64,000 nucleotides of DNA from Trebonia sp963767685 (GCA_963767685.1 CAVYEZ010000005.1:2170001-2234000), one strand, 5' to 3'; shown: positions 25,631-34,435, counted from the first letter of the stretch. Notes: a model not told the origin generated them from the sequence alone. Program-made: numbers and translations.

Positions 25631-25702
25631 AACAGGGCGCGTGACGCCGATCCGGGCCAGATAGTCATCGACCCAGCCGGCCGTCGGGGCAACAGAAGTC
25701 AT
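24908..25702 (-). CDS. nat: Arylamine N-acetyltransferase
   Basis: A 264-residue NAT, close to the family length of about 275. It transfers acetyl from acetyl-CoA to arylamines, arylhydroxylamines or hydrazines. The catalytic triad is readable: Cys in RGGFCYELN (about 75), His in FDHMTLRV (about 112) and Asp in LADVGFG (about 127). VPFENLSIHLGEP is typical. It faces the MerR/GyrI gene from the opposite strand; the overlap is explained by that gene's lost stop. Confidence 0.93.
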   Translation of the reverse strand: MTSVAPTAGWVDDYLARIGVTRPVSADLQALRDLQAAHLLAVPFENLSIHLGEPIVLDQAALVTKVARMHRGGFCYELNGAFAGLLTALGFRVSLLSARVFGAGGQPGPPFDHMTLRVDLAEPWLADVGFGRFATQPLRLGFPGEQPDPAGTFRVAGSPSGHGDLDIFHDGEPAYRVDPRPYALHDFAPTCWWQQTFPGSHFRKSLTCSISTSSGRITLSRDRLIVTEDGHREERTLTSDAEILAAYRRYFGITLDRVPVTGKD

Positions 25703-25868
25703 GTCCTAGTCTCGCCCGCCAGCCAGGGCAGGTGGAAATCAGCCGATGGCCCTGGCGGTTCTGGCCCAATCCAAGGCCGGGTCGACACGGACTCCGTTAG
25801 CCTCACTGTGAGTAAGCCGCGGCACGAAAGGCCACGCGCAGCGCCAGGTGCGCGAGGCCTGCGCCCGG

Positions 25869-27425
25869 CTAGTCGCGGGCCACGTCCGTGACAAGACCGT
25901 CCTGCTCCATTGGCGCGTCAGGCCGGCCGAACACCGGCAGCGAGAGCACCAGGTACACGGCGAATCCCACGCCGAGCCCGAGCACCCACGAGTAGTCGTA
26001 CAGCGACTTGAGCGCCGGGATCAGCCCGCTGGCGGGGAACGGTCCCCCGGTGCCAGGCGCGGTGTACGCCCCGCCGACCGACAGCACCGCGCCGGCGACC
26101 GTGGCCACCACCGCCCGCCAGTTCCAGCCGCCGGCGAACCAGTACCGCCCGTCCGGGGTGTACAGCGAGCCGAGCGACAGCGACGTGCGCCACCGCACCC
26201 AGTACCCGGCGATCAGCACCCCGGCGATCGTGCCGAGGAGACCGCCGTAGAAGCCGAGCCAGGTGAAGATGTACACGTGCGGGTCCGACAGCAGCCGCCA
26301 GGGCTGGATCGCGATCCCGATCACCCCGGTGATCAGCCCGCCGGTCCTGAAGGACACGAACCGCGGCGCGGTGTTGGAGAAGTCGTACGACGGTGACACC
26401 ACGTTGGCCGCGACGTTCACCGACATCGTCGCCAGGATGATCATGAGCAGCCCGATGACGACGACGGCGGTCGATGAGAACTTCGTGGTCAGCGCGACCG
26501 GGTCCCAGATCGTCGTGTGGTACACGACCGTGGCGGCCGACGTGACGATGATCGACACGATCGCGATGTAGGACATCGTGGTCGGCAGCCCGAGCACCTG
26601 CCCCCACACCTGCTGCTTCTGTCCCTTGCTGAACCGGGTGAAGTCCGGCATGTTGAGCGACAGCGTCGCCCAGTACGCGATCATCGCCATCAGCGACGGC
26701 CAGAACACGACCCAGAACTTCGGCCCCCACCCGAGCGAGCCGCCCTGGTGCAGGATCGGCCCGATTCCGCCGGCCTTCACGAGCATGTAGACCAGCAGCG
26801 CGGTGAACGCCAGCGTGACCATCGGCGCCGCCCAGTTCTCGAACCGGCGCAGCGCGTTGATCCCGCGCCAGATGAGCGCCATTTGCACCAGCCAGAACGC
26901 GGCGAACGACACCCACAACGTCCACGGCTGCCCGCCGAAGCTGGACGCGTTCGTCCAGCCGGTGTCCGTGAGGCGCCCGACGACCGTGTAGACCGCCTGC
27001 CCGCCGATCCAGGTCTGGATGCCAAACCACCCGCACGCGACGAGCGCGCGCAGCAGTGCCGCGAGGTTCGCCCCGCGTACCCCGAAGAACGCGCGCGCGA
27101 ACACAGGGTAGGGAATGCCGTACTTGGTGCCGGCGTGGCTGTTCAGCAGCATCGGGATCAGGACCAGCAGGTTCGCCACGGTAATGGTCAGGAACGCCTG
27201 CAGCCAGCTCATGCCGAGCACGATCAGGCCGGACGCGAGCAGGTACGAGGAGATGGCGTGGGCCATCCCCATCCAGATGGCGATGTAGTTGTACGTGGTC
27301 CAGGTCCGCTTGCTGAGCGGGACGGGCAGGAGCTCGGGATTCGCGTAGCGGCTGCCGGCGACCGACGCCGGATCCGCGAGCTCGACCTGGCCCCTGACCT
27401 GCCGGGTTTCCGTTATCGTGGACAT
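25869..27425 (-). CDS. NCS1-family nucleobase/hydantoin-type permease
   Basis: A 518-residue membrane protein with about 12 hydrophobic helices. NCS1 landmarks are the N-terminal NPELLPVPLSKRTW, then YNYIAIWMGMAH, KYGIPYPVFARAFFGVRGAN, WFGIQTWIGGQA and LNMPDFTRFSKGQKQQ. It imports a nucleobase, allantoin, hydantoin or a related compound with a cation. ATG 27425 begins MSTITETRQ; the frame upstream to 27572 looks non-coding. It follows the TetR gene on the same strand, 191 bp away. Confidence 0.9.
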   Translation of the reverse strand: MSTITETRQVRGQVELADPASVAGSRYANPELLPVPLSKRTWTTYNYIAIWMGMAHAISSYLLASGLIVLGMSWLQAFLTITVANLLVLIPMLLNSHAGTKYGIPYPVFARAFFGVRGANLAALLRALVACGWFGIQTWIGGQAVYTVVGRLTDTGWTNASSFGGQPWTLWVSFAAFWLVQMALIWRGINALRRFENWAAPMVTLAFTALLVYMLVKAGGIGPILHQGGSLGWGPKFWVVFWPSLMAMIAYWATLSLNMPDFTRFSKGQKQQVWGQVLGLPTTMSYIAIVSIIVTSAATVVYHTTIWDPVALTTKFSSTAVVVIGLLMIILATMSVNVAANVVSPSYDFSNTAPRFVSFRTGGLITGVIGIAIQPWRLLSDPHVYIFTWLGFYGGLLGTIAGVLIAGYWVRWRTSLSLGSLYTPDGRYWFAGGWNWRAVVATVAGAVLSVGGAYTAPGTGGPFPASGLIPALKSLYDYSWVLGLGVGFAVYLVLSLPVFGRPDAPMEQDGLVTDVARD

Positions 27426-27616
27426 AATCCAGTGTGTACCGCGAGAACCATTTTGCCTACGGGGCACATCTGCATTTACGTCGAAGGTCCCCGTCGAGGT
27501 TCCCGGTACCCGCAGCGAGTCGCGGATTCGCGGCCGGACGAAATGGCAGATACCACCATGTGTCATCATCACCCGGCATCAGGTCAGAGCAGAAGAATCA
27601 GACGAACTGCGGACTC

Positions 27617-28414
27617 TTAATCCTGCTGGTCGGCGGCGAGCAGTGTCGTGATGAATGTCCTGCGCGCACGGCGCTTGTACTGGTGAGAGGCACTTATTCG
27701 GACCGTGCGGTATTCCGTGGGCATCCAGGCCGTGTTCGGGCGGCCCGTCGGCGATTGATCGAGCATGGCACGTTGCCCTAACACTGGGGCGTCAAGGACA
27801 GCGCGGGCTAGAGCTCGGATCGCGGCGGCGGGCCGGGCTGGGCCGTCGGCGGCGAGGCAGGCCAGGATCGGCTCGCTGTGCAGGGCGCCCAGCAGGACGT
27901 GCGCGATCATCTCAGCGTCTACCTCAGGCCGTTGGGCGGCGATGAGCGTGCTGATATGGCCGTGCCAGAAGCGGTAGACCGGATGGTCGTCCCGATGGTC
28001 GTCCTCCACTGCCCCCTCGCCGGCGGCAGCGCCCTTGTCCGTGGCTGCCGGTTCCGCCGCGCTGCTGAAGGCGAGCTCCGCCAGGAGGCTTTTGTTGCGG
28101 CCAACGACCTCGATGACGGCTTCAAGGAAGGCGAGCAGGCGCTCCCGGTCAGGTGCTCCCGGCCCCACAGGTGGCGGCCCGGAGGTCACCGCCTCGGTCA
28201 GAGCCTGTGCACGCTCGATCATGAGCGCGGTCATCAGCCCCATCCGGCTGCCGAACCGGTGGAAGACCGTGCCCTTGCCGACCCCGGCCGCCAGCGCGAC
28301 CTGCTCGATCGAGATGTCCTGGGGCCGGTGCGTGGCCAGGAGCTCCTCGGTCGCCGCCAGGATCGCGCGCCGGTTGCGCGCCGCGTCGGCGCGTTCAGGT
28401 CGGGATTGGCTCAT
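27617..28414 (-). CDS. TetR-family regulator
   Basis: A 265-residue TetR protein. The HTH is ISIEQVALAAGVGKGTVFHRFGSRMGLM (about 35-62), with a helical ligand domain. The tail after about residue 225 (SASHQYKRRARRTF) is atypical and may be extra. A perfect 19-bp operator lies 22 bp upstream of its start at 28436-28454, so it probably represses itself and a rightward promoter. The original rightward target seems destroyed (remnant at 28503). Confidence 0.88.
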   Translation of the reverse strand: MSQSRPERADAARNRRAILAATEELLATHRPQDISIEQVALAAGVGKGTVFHRFGSRMGLMTALMIERAQALTEAVTSGPPPVGPGAPDRERLLAFLEAVIEVVGRNKSLLAELAFSSAAEPAATDKGAAAGEGAVEDDHRDDHPVYRFWHGHISTLIAAQRPEVDAEMIAHVLLGALHSEPILACLAADGPARPAAAIRALARAVLDAPVLGQRAMLDQSPTGRPNTAWMPTEYRTVRISASHQYKRRARRTFITTLLAADQQD

Positions 28415-28435
28415 CAGGTCGGCTTCCAGTGGACA

Positions 28436-28487
28436 ACTGGACCGACGGTCCAGTAAGGTCGGAATTCAAGTTGACTCACGGTCCAGT
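28436..28487. promoter_or_regulatory. TetR operator palindrome plus repeat half-site
   Basis: ACTGGACC-GAC-GGTCCAGT (28436-28454) is a perfect inverted repeat. A third copy of the half-site GGTCCAGT occurs at 28480-28487, behind TTGACT (28471-28476), which may be a rightward -35. The position in front of the tetR start fits autoregulation. Confidence 0.75.
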
Positions 28488-28502
28488 TTAGGAGACGGTT
28501 CG

Positions 28503-28529
28503 ATGCGACGCGTGCGCTATCACGAATAG
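28503..28529 (+). pseudogene. Eight-codon remnant, possibly of a zinc/quinone oxidoreductase
   Basis: Right after the TetR operator and a GGAGA ribosome site, ATG 28503 encodes MRRVRYHE and then a stop. This opening is like the first residues of NADPH:quinone oxidoreductase-type proteins, often controlled by a divergent TetR. The rest of such a gene is absent, so a deletion is inferred. The evidence is short and weak. Confidence 0.3.
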
Positions 28530-28614
28530 GCCAGGAGTTCTACAGCGCTGTCGCCGATGACCCCGAGATGGCCCCTAGCGGGCATCGTGCGCAGGATTTG
28601 AGCGGAGTAAACCG

Positions 28615-29531
28615 ATGGCGTCGCACCCAGTCGCCGAGATCGGCCTTGTCGGCGTGCGTCTTGACGGTATGGGTCGTTCGCCCGGCCAGGCGGGGCTCCG
28701 CAGGCGCTCCGCGCGGCCCGCCTGGAGAAGGCGCTGCCGACCGCGGAGCTCGCCTCCGACGTCATCCTCCCCGCGCCAACCAGCGCACGCAGCCCGGCCG
28801 GCTTCATCGACGAGCCGGCACTGCTGGCGATGGTCGACACCGTCTACTCCCGCGTCGGGCACAGTCTGCGCACCGGCCGCTTCCCGCTGCTCTACGGCGC
28901 GGACTGCGCGGTTCTGCTCGCGGCGATCCCGGCGCTGCGCGACACCGCCGGCCGGGCCGGCCTGCTGTTCGTCGACGCCCACGAGGACGCCACCACGATG
29001 GAGCAGTCGGACACCGGTGAGGCGGCGAACATGGAGATCGCGCTCCTACTGGGCCTGACCGGCACGCACGCGCCGCAACCGCTGCGGAGCCGGCTTCCGG
29101 CTCTGGACCGGGAGACCATCGTCATGCTAGGTCAGCGCGCCCACCTCTACCGCCGGCAGATCGGCGTGCCCACTATCGCGGGCCAGGTCCCGCTGCGCCC
29201 TCTCGAGGAACTGCGCGGCGACCCTGCGGGCATCGCGACCGATGCGGCGGAATACCTCGTCAGGCACCCTCATGGGTGGTGGTTGCACATCGATCTCGAC
29301 GTGCTCGCGGGCAGCGAGTTCCCGGCCTGCGACGCGGCCACCGACCCCGCCACTCCCGGCGGGCTCACCTGGACCGAGCTCCTGACCGCCACGACGGCCG
29401 CCTTGCGTACCGGCGGGTGCCGCGGATGCAGCATCGGCGTCTACAACACCGACCTCGATCCGGGCGGACACGCGGCCACGCGCATCGTCGCCTTCGTCGC
29501 TGACGTCGCCGCCCATGCCCGGCCCGGGTGA
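28615..29531 (+). pseudogene. Arginase/agmatinase-family gene, frameshifted at a G-run near 28700
   Basis: ATG 28615 follows GCGGAG and encodes HPVAEIGLVGVRLDGMGRSPGQA in one frame. From the GGGG at about 28694 the conserved continuation (APQALRAARLEKALPTAELASDVILP...) lies in the next frame and runs to 29531. One extra G would rejoin them. Metal-ligand motifs are present: FVDAHEDA (about residue 120 when joined) and WWLHIDLDVL. This fold hydrolyses guanidino or ureido compounds to urea or related products using two Mn ions. The usual first ligand GGDHS is degraded (LYGADCA), as in some formiminoglutamase-like relatives. Real decay or an indel is undecided. Confidence 0.75.
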
Positions 29532-29738
29532 GCAAACCCCATGCCACGCCGGTCGGGCGACTTATGTACCTTTACCCGCGCGTCGCACGCGACAGCCGCC
29601 GCGGTGCCACCCGGATCCCGCGCGCTGGCCCGCCGTTCGGGGTCGGGTCGGCGTGGGGGGTGCGTGTTACATTGCTGGTAGCTGCTCGTTGCGGCTTGTG
29701 CGCTGGTCCTGGTAGGCCGGCAGTCTTGAGGTCAGGCT

Positions 29739-30074
29739 ATGCGCCTGAATTTGGAAAGCGGTTACGTCGAATCGCCAGCAGTGCTGCTGGTTGTGACAGG
29801 GGTCATTGACTGGAGCACGATCGCGCAGTTCCGGGTCGGGCTGTCCCGGCTGGTGTCCGGCCTGCGACCGGACGTCCTGGTGGACTTCACCGGGCTGCTG
29901 TCCTGGTCGCCGGAGGCACAGCAGCTGCTGGCCGCCGCCACGGGGGAAGCGCGCCTGCACGGTGGCCGGCTGGTGACGTCCGGGTTGTCGCCGATCCCCG
30001 CGTGGCAGGCGGGAGAGTGCGACCTGCCGGGCCTTGAGCGTTTGCTTGAACACTCCGCCCCGTCAGGCCGATAG
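29739..30074 (+). CDS. STAS-domain protein
   Basis: A 111-residue STAS fold, as in anti-sigma-factor antagonists. It has beta-strand VLLVVTGVIDWSTIAQFRVGL, then RPDVLVDFTGLLSWSPEAQQLLAAA, then GGRLVTSGLSP. The usual phosphorylatable Ser context (D-S-S-G) is replaced by LSWSPEAQ, so switching by phosphorylation is uncertain. No anti-sigma kinase lies nearby. GAGGTCAGG precedes the ATG. Confidence 0.7.
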   Translation: MRLNLESGYVESPAVLLVVTGVIDWSTIAQFRVGLSRLVSGLRPDVLVDFTGLLSWSPEAQQLLAAATGEARLHGGRLVTSGLSPIPAWQAGECDLPGLERLLEHSAPSGR

Positions 30075-30176
30075 GTACGGGCAGGCAAACGAGTGGGCGG
30101 CAGGCTTCCTGCCCCGGGTCGTATGCTTAGTGCCGGCTAAGCTGGCTTTCCCTGGTTCAGGGTTGAGGGGGCGGGC

Positions 30177-30788
30177 GTGGCGGGGACGAGGCGGACCAGG
30201 CTGACCGCCGAGCAGCGGCGGGAGACCATCCTTGAGGCCGCGACCGAGGTGTTCGCCTCCAGCGGGTACCGCGCGGGGAAGGTGTCCGACGTGGCCGCCA
30301 GGATCGGGGTGACCGAGCCGGTGATCTTCCAGAACTTCGGCTCCAAGGCCGCCCTGTTCGCCGCGGTGCTTGACCGGCTGGCCGACGAGGTGCGCGCGTC
30401 GCTCGACGGCCTCGCCGGGCACCACGACTCCGCGGCTAGCCTGCTGGCGCACATCCTCGGCCCCGGTCACGGTCCGGCGTCCGCCGGTCCGGCCGCGGGC
30501 GGGTCGCACCGCCCGCTGTTCGGCGACGCGGCCGCCCTGATCGCCGATCCCGAGGCGGGCAAGGCAGCCGCGCGGGTCGCCCGCGTTGTCGCCGCGCACC
30601 TCGCCGACCTGGTGCGGCGCGGGCAGGCGGACGGCAGCATCCGCGCCGACGTGGATCCGGAGGCGGCCGCCTGGCTGCTGCTTTCCGTGCTGGCCACCCG
30701 GCCGTTGCGGGACGGCGCCATGGCGGGCGCGGACCGCCTTGAGCCGGACGTCGGCGGCCTCGCGCTGCGCGCCATCGTCACGCGGTAA
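30177..30788 (+). CDS. TetR-family regulator
   Basis: A 203-residue TetR protein. The DNA-binding head is TAEQRRETILEAATEVFASSGYRAGKVSDVA, and the recognition helix is VTEPVIFQNFGSKAALF. The C-terminal domain is Ala/Arg-rich, with ADLVRRGQADGSIRADVDPEAAA typical of the family. GTG 30177 follows GAGGGGGCG. It abuts the convergent substrate-binding protein gene with no gap between stop codons. Target unknown. Confidence 0.88.
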   Translation: MAGTRRTRLTAEQRRETILEAATEVFASSGYRAGKVSDVAARIGVTEPVIFQNFGSKAALFAAVLDRLADEVRASLDGLAGHHDSAASLLAHILGPGHGPASAGPAAGGSHRPLFGDAAALIADPEAGKAAARVARVVAAHLADLVRRGQADGSIRADVDPEAAAWLLLSVLATRPLRDGAMAGADRLEPDVGGLALRAIVTR

Positions 30789-32477
30789 TCAGGACGGCGG
30801 GTTGTACCACACGCTTTCCCACGGGATGGTGGGCGTGACGGCGACCGCCGGCACCGCGGAGGTCAGCCCGGGACCGCCGATCCCCTTCGCGGAGACGTTG
30901 GTCGGGTTGAGTGAGAAGTAGAACGGTCCGTAGTAGTTCTTGGCGATGTACTCCTGCGCCTGGTGGTAGTAGGTGCAGCGGGTGGCCAGGCTGGTGGATC
31001 CTTGCGCCTGGTCCAGCAGGGTGTCCAGCTTCGGGTCGTGCACGCCGCTGAACGGCGACTCGGACGAGAACCGGAAGGCGACGCCGATGCCGCCCGCAGG
31101 GTCGAAGGCGCCGGCGGTCTGCACCATCGACTGCCACCATTTCCCGTTGTTCTTGTAGAAGGCCTGGATGAGGCTGTTCAGCACGTAGCTCTGCAGGGTG
31201 GCCTTGATGCCGACCGCTGCCCACTCCGTCGCGAGCGCCTGGGTGGTCTCCACCGCGACCGGCGAGGAGCTGATCGTGCCGAGGTTGATCGTCACCTTGT
31301 CCAGTCCCGACTCCTGAACGAGCTGCTTGGCCAGGGTCGGGTTGTAGCCCTGATAGCCGGGCACGTACTGCTGGTAGCAGATGCCGCCAGGCCCGGTAAA
31401 GCCCTCGACGACCGGGTACCGGTTGCCGAAGATGTGCTGCAGGATCGGGCCGAAGTCGGTGGCCGCGTAGATGGCCTCCCGCGCCTTGGGGTTGTTGAAC
31501 GGCGCGATCGCCGTGTTGAGCTGGAGGTCGTACGGGGACGTCCCGGGCTGGTCAAGCACCTGGAAGTGCTGCTCGGCCTCGTCGATGAGCGCCGTCTCCC
31601 CCAGGCCGCCGTAGACCTGGGCGCTGCCGGCCAGCATCGTCTCGAGGGCGGTCTCGTCGGTGCCCACCGTCTTGAACGTGATCTGGTCCAGGTACGGCCG
31701 GCCTGCCTGCCAGTAGTTCGGGTTCTTCTTCACCACGACCTGGTTGCTGTAGGTGTCGCTGTCCACCACGAAGGGCCCGGCGCCCACCGGGTTCTTGGCG
31801 AACGCCTGCTCGCCCATCTTCTGGATGGCTGTCGGCGACCCGATCCACGTGGTGATGCTGTCGAAAAGCTGGTTGATGAACGCGGCGTTGGGGACGTCCT
31901 GGTGCACGACCACGGTGTAGGGCCCGGTCGCCGCGAACGAGCCTGCGACGGGCGTCGACGTGGGAACCTTCGGGTTGGTCCTGGCGACGTCCCAGGTCGG
32001 CGCGATGCCCGCCTTCTGGGCCAGCGGGCCGAAGTCGCGGTTCCAGTTGTCGATCACGGCCTGGGCGTTGAACGGGGTGCCGTCGGTGAACTTCACGCCC
32101 TTGCGCAGCGCGATCGTGACGGTCTTGGCGTCGGGGCTGAACGTGTAGCCGGTCGCCAGGTCCGGTTCGATCTTCCCGCCCGGGCCGAGCATGAACAGCT
32201 GGCCGTAGATGGCTTCCATCATGTCCTGGTTGGGGATGGCGTCCGTGTTGGTCGCCGGGTCAAGGCCGTACGGCCAGTCACCGGAGTATCCCTTGCTCTC
32301 CAGCACGGTGATGGAGCCACCCTGCTTGGCCTGGGAGACGCTGGACGTTCCCGAGCTCGAGGTCGGGCTGGCGCTCCCGCTGCTGCCGCCGCTGCTGCAC
32401 GCGGCGGCGACCACTATGACTGCGATACCGAGACTGGCCGTTCCCGTTGAGCGGGGCCTGAATCCCATGGCCTTCAC
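30789..32477 (-). CDS. Family 5 extracellular solute-binding lipoprotein
   Basis: A 562-residue ABC-type peptide/nickel-class (family 5) substrate-binding protein. The signal peptide ends in a lipobox (AAAC, Cys about 27), followed by a Ser/Gly/Thr-rich linker. The family segments IEPDLATGYTFSPDAKTVTIALRKGVKFTDG and NPVGAGPFVVDS...KKNPNYW are clear. It should be anchored outside the membrane and deliver oligopeptides or similar solutes. No permease or ATPase genes flank it, so it is an orphan or works with a distant transporter. Confidence 0.92.
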   Translation of the reverse strand: MKAMGFRPRSTGTASLGIAVIVVAAACSSGGSSGSASPTSSSGTSSVSQAKQGGSITVLESKGYSGDWPYGLDPATNTDAIPNQDMMEAIYGQLFMLGPGGKIEPDLATGYTFSPDAKTVTIALRKGVKFTDGTPFNAQAVIDNWNRDFGPLAQKAGIAPTWDVARTNPKVPTSTPVAGSFAATGPYTVVVHQDVPNAAFINQLFDSITTWIGSPTAIQKMGEQAFAKNPVGAGPFVVDSDTYSNQVVVKKNPNYWQAGRPYLDQITFKTVGTDETALETMLAGSAQVYGGLGETALIDEAEQHFQVLDQPGTSPYDLQLNTAIAPFNNPKAREAIYAATDFGPILQHIFGNRYPVVEGFTGPGGICYQQYVPGYQGYNPTLAKQLVQESGLDKVTINLGTISSSPVAVETTQALATEWAAVGIKATLQSYVLNSLIQAFYKNNGKWWQSMVQTAGAFDPAGGIGVAFRFSSESPFSGVHDPKLDTLLDQAQGSTSLATRCTYYHQAQEYIAKNYYGPFYFSLNPTNVSAKGIGGPGLTSAVPAVAVTPTIPWESVWYNPPS

Positions 32478-32895
32478 CTACTCGCGATGACTCCGACGCC
32501 GATATGTGACATTTGCTTGGACGGTCATCCAGAGATTTGCCTTGGATGTTCCCACCGGATCGGAGCCACTGCAAGAGTGAATTCTGGATCATTGCCGGCG
32601 AGGGTTCAGTCAAGAGTCGGGCGAGGGCCAGCAGGCGGGTCGGCCGCCTCCGGCACCCATGACCACGTCAACGGGCGCCGCACTACCGGGCTCGCTACCG
32701 GCCCCGGCCCGGTACCCAGCGGGACGGCATCTTTCCGGCCATGGGGCGCGAATCGTCAGATGACGGATCTGGCAGCGATGCCGACCGAATGCCCGCTAAG
32801 GCGGAGTTGGTAAGGCCGAATGAGGGGCTTCAGGGAAAACACTGCGGGCCGCCTGGGGGGAACGTTCTGTGAACGTCAGCCTGACGGCCCGCGCG
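32478..32895. other. 418-bp non-coding stretch
   Basis: No gene or strong structure seen. It must include the promoter of the lipoprotein gene on its left and the 3' flank of tRNA-Val on its right. Confidence 0.4.
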
Positions 32896-32967
32896 GTGGG
32901 CGATACTGGGATCGAACCAGTGACCTCTTCGGTGTGAACGAAGCGCTCTCCCGCTGAGCCAATCGCC
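32896..32967 (-). tRNA. tRNA-Val (CAC)
   Basis: A full cloverleaf can be folded on the minus strand. The acceptor stem is GGGCGAT/ATCGCCC with discriminator A. The D arm is GCTCAGCGGGAGAGC. The anticodon stem-loop CTTCG-TTCACAC-CGAAG gives anticodon CAC. The T arm contains GGTTCGATCC. CCA is not encoded. It reads valine GTG codons, frequent in this genome. Confidence 0.95.
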
Positions 32968-33106
32968 CGCTGACCCACAGACTAGCGCATCGCTAAGGGT
33001 GCTGCGGGACGGCCGGGACGCTAACTTCGCGGGCCGAAAGTGGCAGTCGAGGAGACGACAGGTGGCAGCCAGGTGGCAGGAGGCGACACGAGAAGAAATC
33101 TCGCCG

Positions 33107-33126
33107 AACCTACTGACAAGTAGGTT
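33107..33126. repeat. Perfect 8-bp-stem hairpin
   Basis: AACCTACT (33107-33114) pairs with AGTAGGTT (33119-33126) around a GACA tetraloop. Flanking GCCGAA and TTCGGC could extend the stem after a small internal loop. No T-run follows on either strand. Confidence 0.6.
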
Positions 33127-33147
33127 GAACTTCGGCTACTCTCAGCT

Positions 33148-33264
33148 ATGCAATCGATAGCAGCATCCAGCGGTTAAATAGCCCTACGTTACCGATCGCC
33201 TACTGAAAGCAACTTCCTGCTAGCAGGGGGAATGCGATGTAGGTCACCTGCAATGCAATCGATA
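33148..33264. repeat. 12-bp direct repeat ATGCAATCGATA
   Basis: ATGCAATCGATA occurs at 33148-33159 and again at 33253-33264, 105 bp apart. The second copy sits inside a CTGCA...TGCAG inverted repeat. Two protein-binding sites upstream of the SsgB-like gene are possible. Confidence 0.5.
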
Positions 33265-33498
33265 TGCAGGAACAATAGACTGCAGGCAAGTCGTTGGACG
33301 GTAACGGTGTCCAGAGACAACGGATACCGTTGACTACTCCTCCGCGGCCACGGCAGATGGCGAACGTGTAAACGGAAGCTAACGGGCATCTGCCTACCTA
33401 ACGCTCCGTATTCGCGCGAGTCGCCCACTGGCCGCGTCATAACAAAGAGCCCGGCGCCCCTAACCGGGACCCACCGCAGATTTGAGGTTGGACTGACG

Positions 33499-33933
33499 AT
33501 GAACAGCAGCAGCACGGTATCGGCAGAACTCGGACTTCGGCTGGTCGTCCCTCAGCAGACGATCGTCCCGCTCGTGGCGAGCCTTTACTACTCGAAGGAA
33601 GACCCCTACGCGATCCGCATCGCGTTCCACGTCGGGCTCGATGAGCCGGTCGAGTGGATCTTCGCGCGAGAGCTACTGTCCAGCGGCATCGAGGGCCGTG
33701 AGGGCCTTGGCGACGTCGTCGTGTGGCCGTCATCGGGCTCCGCGGACGGGATGCCGGGCAACGTGCTGAACATCGAGCTGTCCTCTCCCTTCGGCCAGGC
33801 CCACTTCGAGGCGCCGAGCAAGGAGATCTCGGACTTCCTCAAGCGCACCTACGCGATCGTGCCGGCCGGCGAGGAGACCGACTTCGTCGACGTCGAGACC
33901 GAGCTGGCCGAGCTGATCCGCAAGGCCCAGTAG
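33499..33933 (+). CDS. ssgB: SsgA-like sporulation/cell-division protein, probably SsgB
   Basis: A 144-residue SsgA-like protein. Diagnostic segments are TVSAELGLRLVVPQQT, DPYAIRIAFHVGLDEPVEWIFARELLSSGI, GDVVVWPSSGS and EISDFLKRTYAIVPAGEE. SsgB positions FtsZ at future septation sites in sporulating aerial hyphae and is the most conserved member in morphologically complex actinomycetes. The symbol is the likeliest choice but a paralogue cannot be excluded. No clear ribosome site is visible before ATG 33499. An upstream non-coding region of over 500 bp suggests complex control. Confidence 0.88.
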   Translation: MNSSSTVSAELGLRLVVPQQTIVPLVASLYYSKEDPYAIRIAFHVGLDEPVEWIFARELLSSGIEGREGLGDVVVWPSSGSADGMPGNVLNIELSSPFGQAHFEAPSKEISDFLKRTYAIVPAGEETDFVDVETELAELIRKAQ

Positions 33934-33954
33934 GCGCCCCAGCGCCCCCCAGCT

Positions 33955-33983
33955 CCCGGCCCGGGCCCCCGTAACGGGCCGGG
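33955..33983 (+). terminator. Stem-loop terminator of the SsgB-like gene
   Basis: CCCGGCCCG (33955-33963) pairs with CGGGCCGGG (33975-33983) across an 11-base loop, 22 bp after the stop codon. No T-run follows, as is common in actinomycetes. Confidence 0.65.
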
Positions 33984-34290
33984 ACAACCCCCCCAACTCA
34001 AGCCCTCGGCATCGTCGCAGCGATCGGAGCCTCCCCCTTGGCCCGATACGCTCGCGTCGACGCCGGGGGCTTCTGTGGCGAATGATCATTCCGAACGAGG
34101 GCCTGGTTCCCGTCGGGGGCCGCCTGAGCTGTGGTAACGGCGGGAGCAGAGTGGCCTGCCGGCATTCGAGGGGCAGATTTTTTCCGCCAACCCCCGCTTT
34201 GAGTTGGTGGTTGCGCGAGGATCGGATAAAGTTCTGACGCAACGCCGGAGAGATCCGGCGGACAGGCCCGAGGTATCCTCGGACTGGCAT
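33984..34290. other. Non-coding stretch before tRNA-Gly
   Basis: No gene seen. A 12-bp palindrome GAATGATCATTC lies at 34079-34090. Just before the tRNA, CCGAGG-TAT-CCTCGG (34269-34283) is a perfect inverted repeat whose centre contains TATCCT, a possible -10 element for the tRNA promoter. Confidence 0.45.
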
Positions 34291-34363
34291 GCGGACGTGG
34301 CTCAGCTGGTAGAGCATCACCTTGCCAAGGTGAGGGTCGCGGGTTCGAATCCCGTCGTCCGCT
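34291..34363 (+). tRNA. tRNA-Gly (GCC)
   Basis: Acceptor stem GCGGACG/CGTCCGC, D arm with GGCTCAGCTGGTAGAGC, anticodon stem-loop TCACC-TTGCCAA-GGTGA with anticodon GCC, T arm CGGGTTCGAATCCCG, discriminator T. CCA is not encoded. It reads the abundant GGC codon. Confidence 0.95.
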
Positions 34364-34435
34364 CGGTAGCGCGGCTTAGGGTGGATTTTGACCCCCGCGA
34401 GGCGGCGCGCAAGCCGTCGCGAAGCTCGCTCCGAT

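Larger units (their letters stand above)
32968..33498. other. 531-bp non-coding, lower-GC, repeat-bearing region
   Basis: The block from about 33085 to 33430 is visibly richer in A and T than its surroundings and has no credible gene. It contains a perfect hairpin (33107-33126), a 12-bp direct repeat (33148 and 33253), and an imperfect inverted repeat AACGGTGTCC/GGATACCGTT (about 33305-33333). It lies between a tRNA and the SsgB-like gene, so it may be the regulated promoter region of that gene or remains of inserted DNA. Confidence 0.5.

Noticed and set aside
32896..33498. tRNA-Val as integration site for the AT-rich block
   Set aside because: The AT-rich DNA is on the 5' side of the tRNA, whereas integrases normally use the 3' end, and no repeat of the tRNA 3' end was found.
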